Shown here: in pieces, positions 58,069 through 64,000 of the stretch
Layout of the letters: the number at the start of each line of letters is the position of its first letter
Position numbering within the stretch: position 1 is the first letter of the stretch
Source: Streptomyces sp. NBC_00083
GTDB taxonomy: Bacteria; Actinomycetota; Actinomycetes; Streptomycetales; Streptomycetaceae
Assembly (NCBI RefSeq): GCF_026343295.1
Contig: NZ_JAPELY010000001.1
Location: 2,170,001 to 2,234,000 of the forward strand
Direction: 5' to 3'
DNA length: 64,000 nucleotides
Made by a program: the position numbers and the translations under genes
Notes under the pieces: model-generated
Told to the model about the DNA's origin: nothing
The model's database searches: none
Seen by the model: the letters and a program-made list of their open reading frames with translations, nothing else

Positions 58069-58569
58069 TCAGCCCTCTTCGTGGGCGACCGCGCGGCGCG
58101 CGTCCGCGTCCAGGACGCCCCAGCTGATCAGCTGCTCGGTGAGGACCGAGGGCGACTGGTCGTAGATGACGGCAAGGGTGCGCAGGTCGTCCTGGCGGAT
58201 CGAGAGGACCTTGCCGTTGTAGTCACCGCGCTGCGACTGGATGGTGGCCGCGTAGCGCTGCAACGGGCCCGCCTTCTCCGGCGGCACGTGCGCGAGGCGC
58301 TCAAGGTCGAGGACAAGCTTCGGCGGCGGCTCGGCGGCCCCGCCCGGCGTGGTGCCCGGAAGCAGCTCCTGGACCGGAACGCCGTAGAAATCGGCCAGCT
58401 CGGCAAGGCGCTGTACGGTCACGGCGCGGTCGCCACGCTCGTACGAGCCGACCACGACGGCCTTCCAGCGGCCCTGGGACTTCTCCTCCACACCATGGAG
58501 GGAGAGGCCCTGCTGGGTGCGGATGGCGCGGAGCTTGGCCCCGAGCTGTTTTGCGTATTCGCTGGACAT
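58069..58569 (-). CDS. bldD: Developmental master repressor BldD
   Basis: The product (166 aa) has an N-terminal helix-turn-helix DNA-binding domain (about 5-70: SLHGVEEKSQGRWKAVVVGSYERGDRAV) and a C-terminal domain with the c-di-GMP signature RGD (114-116) and RQDD (125-128). In Streptomyces, BldD bound to c-di-GMP dimerises and represses sporulation genes. Length and motif positions match the known protein. The ATG at 58569 has GGGGAG just upstream. It is monocistronic, opposite to its neighbours. Confidence 0.97.
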   Translation of the reverse strand: MSSEYAKQLGAKLRAIRTQQGLSLHGVEEKSQGRWKAVVVGSYERGDRAVTVQRLAELADFYGVPVQELLPGTTPGGAAEPPPKLVLDLERLAHVPPEKAGPLQRYAATIQSQRGDYNGKVLSIRQDDLRTLAVIYDQSPSVLTEQLISWGVLDADARRAVAHEEG

Positions 58570-58615
58570 ATAGCTCCCCGGACGCTGTGACAACGTGCGG
58601 CTCCGCCGCGCGGCT

Positions 58616-58635
58616 GTAACTCACTGTGAGGTTAC
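58616..58635. promoter_or_regulatory. Candidate BldD autoregulatory operator
   Basis: The near-palindrome GTAACTCACTGTGAGGTTAC covers the bldD -10 box. Its inner TCAC/GTGA half-sites resemble those of the BldD consensus I recall (AGTGA-N-TCACC), although their order and spacing differ from it. BldD is known to repress its own gene. Confidence 0.55.
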
Positions 58636-58658
58636 GCAGCGTTACTTGGCCGCGTCAA
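58629..58658 (-). promoter_or_regulatory. bldD promoter
   Basis: On the minus strand TTGACG (plus 58653-58658) and TAACCT (plus 58629-58634) are spaced by 18 bases, a good vegetative sigma match. The -10 ends about 60 bases upstream of the bldD start, so there is a leader of about 50 bases. Confidence 0.7.
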
Positions 58659-58821
58659 GCCGAATGGTCCACACCCGGGCCCCGCAGGAGTGACACGGTC
58701 CGCGTGGGGCGCGGCCCCACAGGTCATGGCGATGGTCGGGGTGCTCTCACCCGTTCGAGTGAGGGCCCCGGTACCGGAGGCCTCACGGCCCCTGGTACGG
58801 TTGGTGACGCAATTCCGACGT

Positions 58822-58860
58822 CCTTTAAGGTCCGTCCCGTGAGGCGGAGAAGGAGGTCCG
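58822..58860 (+). promoter_or_regulatory. PyrR-binding element in the pyr leader
   Basis: The RNA reading TCCCGTGAGGCGGAGAAGG (58835-58853) matches the conserved PyrR-binding loop of pyr leaders (UCCnGnGAGGCnnnGAAGG-like). The Shine-Dalgarno AAGGAGG (58850-58856) overlaps its 3' side. PyrR bound to UMP would therefore block translation of pyrR and the operon. Confidence 0.75.
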
Positions 58861-58866
58861 TTTCAT

Positions 58867-59469
58867 ATGGACACGCAGCACCCGCACCACCCGCAGGATC
58901 AGACGCACCCCGATGCGGCGCGGCCCGTTCTCGAAGGCCCCGACATCGCCCGCGTCCTGACCCGTATCGCCCACGAGATCGTCGAACGCGCCAAGGGCGC
59001 CGACGACGTGGTTCTCCTCGGCATCCCGACCCGTGGCGTCTTCCTCGCCGAGCGGCTCGCCGTGAAGCTCGAAGGCATCACCGGACGCAAGACCCCGGTC
59101 GGCTCGCTCGACATCACCATGTACCGCGACGACCTGCGGATGAAGCCCGCCCGCGCGCTCGGCCGCACCGACATCCCCGGCGAGGGCATCGACGGCCGCC
59201 TGGTCGTCCTCGTCGACGACGTCCTCTTCTCCGGCCGCACCATCCGCGCCGCCCTCGACGCGCTCGGCGACCTCGGCCGCCCCCGCGCCGTGCAACTCGC
59301 GGTCCTCGTCGACCGGGGCCACCGCGAACTCCCGATCCGCGCCGACTACGTCGGCAAGAACCTCCCCACGTCGCTGCGGGAGACGGTCAAGGTCCAGCTC
59401 GCCGAGGAGGACGGCCGCGACGCCGTGCTGCTCGGCGTCAAGCAGACCGCTCCGGCCGGCGAGCAGTAG
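58867..59469 (+). CDS. pyrR: Bifunctional pyr operon regulator / uracil phosphoribosyltransferase PyrR
   Basis: The product (200 aa) has the phosphoribosyltransferase fold. The PRPP loop is [33 protein letters not shown] and [18 protein letters not shown] are the PyrR blocks that also contact RNA. The first about 20 residues are His/Pro-rich and not conserved. It should bind the leader described just upstream when UMP is high, lowering synthesis of the operon. The ATG has AAGGAGG at 10 bases. Confidence 0.96.
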   Translation: MDTQHPHHPQDQTHPDAARPVLEGPDIARVLTRIAHEIVERAKGADDVVLLGIPTRGVFLAERLAVKLEGITGRKTPVGSLDITMYRDDLRMKPARALGRTDIPGEGIDGRLVVLVDDVLFSGRTIRAALDALGDLGRPRAVQLAVLVDRGHRELPIRADYVGKNLPTSLRETVKVQLAEEDGRDAVLLGVKQTAPAGEQ

Positions 59470-59564
59470 CTCCCGACGCCCCCGTACGGCCCGCACCGGC
59501 CCGTACGGGCTGCTTCTGCGCGCCCGCACGCCCAAAACCTCCACCACACCTGGAGAACCCCCAG

Positions 59565-60548
59565 ATGATGCGCCACCTCATCTCGGCCGCCGACCTCACC
59601 CGCGACGACGCCGTCCTCATCCTCGACACCGCCGAGGAAATGGCCCGGGTCTCCGACCGGCCGATCAAGAAACTGCCCGCGCTGCGCGGCCGGACCATCT
59701 GCAACCTGTTCTTCGAGGACTCCACCCGCACCCGGATCTCCTTCGAAGCCGCCGAGAAGCGCCTGTCGGCCGACGTCATCAACTTCGCCGCCAAGGGATC
59801 CTCGGTCTCCAAGGGCGAGTCCCTGAAGGACACCGCGCAGACCCTGGAGGCGATGGGCGTCGACGCCGTCGTCATCCGGCACAGCGCCTCCGGCGCCCCC
59901 TACCGCCTGGCCACCTCCGGCTGGATCGACGCGCCCGTCATCAACGCCGGCGACGGCACCCACCAGCACCCCACCCAGGCGCTGCTCGACGCCTTCACCA
60001 TGCGCCGCCGCCTGGTCGGCAAGGACGCGCTCGGCCAGGACCTGGCCGGCAAGCGCGTCACGCTCGTCGGCGACGTGCTGCACAGCCGGGTCGCCCGCTC
60101 CAACGTCGACCTGCTGCACACCCTCGGCGCCGAGGTCACCCTGGTGGCCCCGCCCACCCTGCTCCCGGTCGGCGTCGAGCACTGGACCTGCGACGTGTCG
60201 TACGACCTCGACGCCGTGCTGCCGAAGTCCGACGCGGTGATGATGCTGCGTGTGCAGCGCGAACGCATGAACGCCGCCTTCTTCCCGACCGAGCGCGAGT
60301 ACTCACGGCGCTACGGGCTCGACGGCGAGCGCATGGCGAGGATGCCGGAGCACGGCATCGTGATGCACCCCGGGCCGATGGTGCGGGGCATGGAGATCAC
60401 CGCCGAGGTCGCCGACTCCGACCGCTGCACGGTCGTCGAGCAGGTCGCCAACGGCGTCCACACCCGTATGGCGGTCCTGTACCTGCTGCTCGGCGGCAAC
60501 GAGCCCGCCGTCAGCCACGCCCGTCCCACCGATGCGGAGAACAAGTAA
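59565..60548 (+). CDS. pyrB: Aspartate carbamoyltransferase catalytic subunit
   Basis: The product (327 aa) joins carbamoyl phosphate to aspartate. Motifs are [15 protein letters not shown] (carbamoyl phosphate), [12 protein letters not shown] and MLRVQRERM. No pyrI regulatory gene follows. Two ATGs occur in a row (59565, 59568); the first is used and GGAG lies upstream. Two bases separate it from pyrC. Confidence 0.97.
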   Translation: MMRHLISAADLTRDDAVLILDTAEEMARVSDRPIKKLPALRGRTICNLFFEDSTRTRISFEAAEKRLSADVINFAAKGSSVSKGESLKDTAQTLEAMGVDAVVIRHSASGAPYRLATSGWIDAPVINAGDGTHQHPTQALLDAFTMRRRLVGKDALGQDLAGKRVTLVGDVLHSRVARSNVDLLHTLGAEVTLVAPPTLLPVGVEHWTCDVSYDLDAVLPKSDAVMMLRVQRERMNAAFFPTEREYSRRYGLDGERMARMPEHGIVMHPGPMVRGMEITAEVADSDRCTVVEQVANGVHTRMAVLYLLLGGNEPAVSHARPTDAENK

Positions 60549-60550
60549 CC

Positions 60551-61837
60551 ATGAGCAAGATCCTTATCCGTGGTGCGAAGGTCCTCGGCGGCGACGTCCA
60601 GGACGTCCTGATCGACGGCGAGACCATCGCCGCCGTCGGCACCGCTCTGGACGCGGGCGACGCGACCGTCGTCGACGCGACGGGCCAGATCCTGCTGCCC
60701 GGCCTCGTCGACCTCCACACCCACCTGCGCGAGCCCGGCCGCGAGGACTCCGAGACCGTCCTGACCGGCACCCGGGCCGCCGCGAGCGGCGGCTACACCG
60801 CGGTGTTCGCCATGGCCAACACCTTCCCCGTCGCCGACACCGCCGGCGTCGTCGAGCAGGTCTGGCGGCTCGGCAAGGAGTCCGGCTACTGCGACGTGCA
60901 GCCCATCGGCGCCGTCACCGTCGGCCTCGAAGGCAAGAAGCTCGCCGAGCTCGGCGCCATGCACGACTCCGCCGCCGGCGTCACCGTCTTCTCCGACGAC
61001 GGCAAGTGCGTCGACGACGCGGTGATCATGCGCCGCGCCCTGGAGTACGTGAAGGCCTTCGGCGGCGTCGTCGCCCAGCACGCCCAGGAGCCCCGCCTGA
61101 CCGAGGGCGCCCAGATGAACGAGGGCGTCGTCTCGGCCGAGCTCGGCCTCGGCGGCTGGCCCGCCGTCGCCGAGGAGTCGATCATCGCCCGCGACGTACT
61201 GCTCGCCGAGCACGTCGGCTCCCGCGTGCACATCTGCCACCTCTCCACGGCCGGCTCGGTCGAGATCGTCCGCTGGGCCAAGTCGCGCGGCATCGACGTA
61301 ACCGCCGAGGTCACCCCGCACCACCTCCTCCTCACCGACGAGCTGGTCCGCTCCTACAACCCGGTCTACAAGGTCAACCCGCCGCTGCGCACCGAGAAGG
61401 ACGTCATGGCGCTGCGCGAGGCGCTCGCCGACGGCACCATCGACATCGTCGCCACCGACCACGCCCCGCACCCGCACGAGGACAAGGACTGCGAGTGGGC
61501 CGCGGCCGCCATGGGCATGGTCGGCCTGGAGACCGCGCTCTCCGTCGTCCAGCACACGATGGTCGAGACCGGCCTGCTCGACTGGGCCGGCGTCGCCGAC
61601 CGGATGGCGCACAAGCCGGCCGAGATCGGGCAGGCGACCGGCCACGGCCGCCCCGTCTCGGCAGGCGAACCCGCCAACCTGACGCTGGTCGATCCGGCAT
61701 ACCGTGGTGAGGTGAACCCCGCGGGCTTCGCCTCGCGCAGCCGCAACACCCCCTACGAGGGCCGTGAGCTGCCCGGACGCGTCACCCACACCTTCCTGCG
61801 GGGCCGGGCAACGCTTGTGGACGGGAAGCTGGCGTGA
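60551..61837 (+). CDS. pyrC: Dihydroorotase (class I)
   Basis: The product (428 aa) cyclises carbamoyl aspartate. Metal ligands are in LVDLHTHLREPG (HxH) and ATDHAPH (Asp), with the conserved FSDDGKCVDDA and TPHHLLLTDE blocks. Length fits class I. Its stop overlaps the start of the following membrane gene by four bases. Confidence 0.97.
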   Translation: MSKILIRGAKVLGGDVQDVLIDGETIAAVGTALDAGDATVVDATGQILLPGLVDLHTHLREPGREDSETVLTGTRAAASGGYTAVFAMANTFPVADTAGVVEQVWRLGKESGYCDVQPIGAVTVGLEGKKLAELGAMHDSAAGVTVFSDDGKCVDDAVIMRRALEYVKAFGGVVAQHAQEPRLTEGAQMNEGVVSAELGLGGWPAVAEESIIARDVLLAEHVGSRVHICHLSTAGSVEIVRWAKSRGIDVTAEVTPHHLLLTDELVRSYNPVYKVNPPLRTEKDVMALREALADGTIDIVATDHAPHPHEDKDCEWAAAAMGMVGLETALSVVQHTMVETGLLDWAGVADRMAHKPAEIGQATGHGRPVSAGEPANLTLVDPAYRGEVNPAGFASRSRNTPYEGRELPGRVTHTFLRGRATLVDGKLA

Positions 61838-62472
61838 CGTACGCATCACTGATCAATCTGGCCGCCGAGGAGAAGTCCGCCGAGGTGACCAACTGGGGCG
61901 GACGCATCGGCTGGCTCGTCGGACTCGCGCTCTTCGTGGCGCTCGTCTACTGGCTGATGCGCCAGGGCTGGCAGTGGCGCCGCCGCCTCCAGTCCGACCT
62001 GCCCGCCCTGCCCTCCCGCCCGTCACCCGCCGCCGCCCTCAACGGAGGCGGCGAGCCGCCACTGCGTGGGATGCCCGAAACCCCGGGCGAGGCGAAACTG
62101 GAGCTGAGCGGCCGCTACCACGGCTCCACCACCGCCGGGCAGTGGCTCGACCGCATCGTGGCGCACGGCCTGGGCGTCCGCAGCAAGGCCGAGCTCACCC
62201 TGACGGACGCGGGTCTCGACGTCGTACGCCCCGGGGCGAACGACTTCTTCGTCCCGGCCGACCGGCTCCGCGAGGCCCGGCTCGACAAGGGCATCGCGGG
62301 CAAGGTCCTCACCGAGGGCGGCCTGCTGGTCGTCACCTGGAGCCACGGCGACCGGCTCATCGACTCCGGTTTCCGCTCCGACCGGGCCGAGGAGCACCAG
62401 GCCTGGGTCGAGGCCATCAACTCCATGACTTCTGAACCATCCACCACCACGACGGAAGGCGCCGCACGATGA
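61834..62472 (+). CDS. Membrane-anchored protein in the pyr operon, unknown function
   Basis: The product (212 aa) has one membrane segment ([17 protein letters not shown], near 26-42) and a Pro-rich linker. A soluble domain of about 120 residues follows with PH-like beta pattern ([40 protein letters not shown]). I cannot assign a function. It overlaps pyrC (GTGA) and carA (ATGA) by four bases each, so it is an integral part of the operon in this genome. Confidence 0.78.
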   Translation: MTYASLINLAAEEKSAEVTNWGGRIGWLVGLALFVALVYWLMRQGWQWRRRLQSDLPALPSRPSPAAALNGGGEPPLRGMPETPGEAKLELSGRYHGSTTAGQWLDRIVAHGLGVRSKAELTLTDAGLDVVRPGANDFFVPADRLREARLDKGIAGKVLTEGGLLVVTWSHGDRLIDSGFRSDRAEEHQAWVEAINSMTSEPSTTTTEGAAR

Positions 62473-63629
62473 CGACCTCCACCCGGGGAATCGCCCCATC
62501 ACAAAAGGCGACTCCCGCCGTACTCGTCCTGGAGGACGGCCGTGTCTTCCGCGGCCGCGCCTACGGGGCCGTGGGGGAGACCTTCGGCGAGGCAGTGTTC
62601 TCCACCGGCATGACCGGCTACCAGGAGACCCTCACCGACCCGTCGTACCACCGCCAGGTCGTCGTGATGACCGCCCCGCACGTCGGCAACACCGGCGTCA
62701 ACGACGAGGACCCCGAGTCGCAGCGGATCTGGGTGGCCGGCTACGTCGTGCGCGACCCCGCCCGCATGCCGTCCAACTGGCGCTCGCGCCGCTCCCTCGA
62801 CGACGAGCTCGTCCAGCAGGGCGTCGTCGGGATCTCGGGCGTCGACACCCGCGCCCTCACCCGGCACCTGCGCGAGCGCGGCGCCATGCGCGTCGGCATC
62901 TTCTCCGGCGAGGCATGGGAGGGCGTCCGCGACGAGGCCCTGCTGGCCCGCGTCAAGGAGGCCCCGCAGATGCAGGGCGCCAACCTCTCCGCGGAGGTCG
63001 CCACCAAGGAGGCGTACGTCGTCCCCGCGATCGGTGAGAAGAAGTTCACCGTCGCCGCCGTGGACCTCGGCATCAAGGGCATGACGCCGCACCGGATGGC
63101 CGAGCGCGGCATCGAGGTCCACGTGCTGCCCGCGACCGCCACCGCCGACGACGTGTACGCCGTCGGCCCCGACGGCGTGTTCTTCTCCAACGGGCCGGGC
63201 GACCCGGCCACCGCCGACGGCCCCGTCGCCGTCATGCAGGCCGTCCTCGCCCGCAGGACGCCGCTGTTCGGCATCTGCTTCGGCAACCAGATCCTCGGCC
63301 GCGCGCTCGGCTTCGGCACCTACAAGCTGAAGTACGGCCACCGCGGCATCAACCAGCCGGTGCAGGACCGCACCACGGGCAAGGTCGAGGTCACCGCGCA
63401 CAACCACGGCTTCGCCGTCGACGCGCCGCTCGACAAGGTCTCCGAGACGCCCTACGGGCGCGCCGAGGTCTCCCACGTCTGTCTGAACGACCAGGTCGTC
63501 GAAGGCCTCCAGCTGCTCGACCAGCCGGCCTTCAGCGTCCAGTACCACCCCGAAGCCGCCGCGGGACCGCACGACGCCGCGTACCTCTTCGACCGCTTCG
63601 TAGAGCTCATGGAGGGCCAGCGTGCCTAA
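62469..63629 (+). CDS. carA: Carbamoyl phosphate synthase, small (glutaminase) subunit
   Basis: The product (386 aa) hydrolyses glutamine and passes ammonia to CarB. The N-terminal CPSase domain starts with [34 protein letters not shown]. The class I amidotransferase domain has the nucleophile Cys in [14 protein letters not shown] and the His-Glu pair in [16 protein letters not shown] overlaps the preceding gene; the stop lies inside carB. Confidence 0.97.
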   Translation: MTTSTRGIAPSQKATPAVLVLEDGRVFRGRAYGAVGETFGEAVFSTGMTGYQETLTDPSYHRQVVVMTAPHVGNTGVNDEDPESQRIWVAGYVVRDPARMPSNWRSRRSLDDELVQQGVVGISGVDTRALTRHLRERGAMRVGIFSGEAWEGVRDEALLARVKEAPQMQGANLSAEVATKEAYVVPAIGEKKFTVAAVDLGIKGMTPHRMAERGIEVHVLPATATADDVYAVGPDGVFFSNGPGDPATADGPVAVMQAVLARRTPLFGICFGNQILGRALGFGTYKLKYGHRGINQPVQDRTTGKVEVTAHNHGFAVDAPLDKVSETPYGRAEVSHVCLNDQVVEGLQLLDQPAFSVQYHPEAAAGPHDAAYLFDRFVELMEGQRA

Positions 63630-64000
63630 GCGCTCAGACATCCAGTCCGTCCTGGTCATCGGCTCCGGGCCGATCGTCATCGGCCAGGCCGCGGAATTCG
63701 ACTACTCGGGCACCCAGGCCTGCCGCATCCTCAAGGCCGAGGGCCTGCGGGTCATCCTGGTCAACTCCAACCCGGCCACGATCATGACGGACCCGGAGAT
63801 CGCCGACGCCACGTACGTCGAGCCGATCACCCCCGAGTTCGTCGAGAAGATCATCGCCAAGGAGCGCCCCGATGCCCTCCTGCCCACCCTCGGCGGCCAG
63901 ACCGCGCTCAACACCGCGATCTCCATGCACGAGCAGGGCGTCCTGGAGAAGTACGGCGTCGAGCTGATCGGCGCCAACGTCGAGGCCATCAACAAGGGCG
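63622..64000 (+). CDS. carB: Carbamoyl phosphate synthase, large subunit (cut by window end)
   Basis: The 126 residues present begin [36 protein letters not shown], the unmistakable CarB N-terminus with its first ATP-grasp/pre-ATP-grasp domain, and continue with [20 protein letters not shown]. The GTG start overlaps carA by eight bases, so the two subunits are coupled. The rest of the gene is outside the window. Confidence 0.97.
   Translation, partial: MPKRSDIQSVLVIGSGPIVIGQAAEFDYSGTQACRILKAEGLRVILVNSNPATIMTDPEIADATYVEPITPEFVEKIIAKERPDALLPTLGGQTALNTAISMHEQGVLEKYGVELIGANVEAINKG

Overview
The window is a stretch of core chromosome from a high-GC Gram-positive filamentous actinobacterium, almost certainly a Streptomyces. 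Diagnostic genes are ssgB (sporulation septum positioning) and bldD (developmental master repressor, with the c-di-GMP signature RGD...RQDD intact). Codon third positions are strongly G/C, GTG and TTG starts are frequent, and the gene order from thrS to carB is the one I remember for Streptomyces. No plasmid, prophage or insertion-sequence gene was seen.

Layout. Positions 1-440 hold a minus-strand tRNA cluster: a tandem array of Val(GAC) genes, then Cys and Gly. From 626 to 10.4 kb lies a mixed region: folate pABA branch (pabB-pabC), GNAT and Dsb-like proteins, small membrane proteins, ssgB, two identical tRNA-Val(CAC) genes, a DnaQ-like exonuclease and a divergent, translationally coupled pair (DUF4365 nuclease-like protein plus an unknown 397-residue protein). 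From 10.4 to 23 kb come thrS, a HIT protein, an EF-G-like GTPase, the phosphatidylinositol mannoside genes (pgsA-patA-pimA) and the pyridoxal phosphate synthase pair pdxS-pdxT. From 23 to 33.3 kb is the classic run yebC-ruvCAB-yajC-secDF-apt-rel, covering recombination, protein export, adenine salvage and stringent response. From 33.5 to 44 kb are a DUF349 protein, a cyclophilin, a metallo-hydrolase, hisS, VKOR, rarA, an iron-box-preceded HugZ-like gene, rpsD and a STAND ATPase. From 44 to 54.4 kb runs a long co-oriented block alaS-ruvX-mltG-aroE-aroC-aroK-aroB-aroQ, giving most of the shikimate pathway. From 54.5 to 64 kb lie a P-loop protein, an M24-fold protein, efp, nusB, bldD (opposite strand) and the pyrimidine operon pyrR-pyrB-pyrC-orf-carA-carB, which runs off the end.

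How the genes work together: many neighbours overlap by 1-4 bases (ATGA, GTGA, TGATG), which indicates translational coupling in pgsA-patA-pimA, ruvC-ruvA, secF-apt, alaS-ruvX, aroC-aroK-aroB-aroQ and pyrC-orf-carA. Strong hairpins mark many transcription-unit ends. Visible control sites are a PyrR-binding element over the pyrR Shine-Dalgarno, a palindrome on the bldD -10 box, a near-perfect DmdR/DtxR iron box between the HugZ-like gene and rpsD, and an inverted repeat upstream of ssgB.

The most interesting items are the DUF4365 two-gene unit (8.6-10.4 kb), the efp-adjacent M24 protein with altered metal ligands, the STAND ATPase whose C-terminus runs into the rpsD terminator, the iron box, and a dispersed intergenic repeat family at four loci. 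All calls come from reading the sequence; no database search was run.
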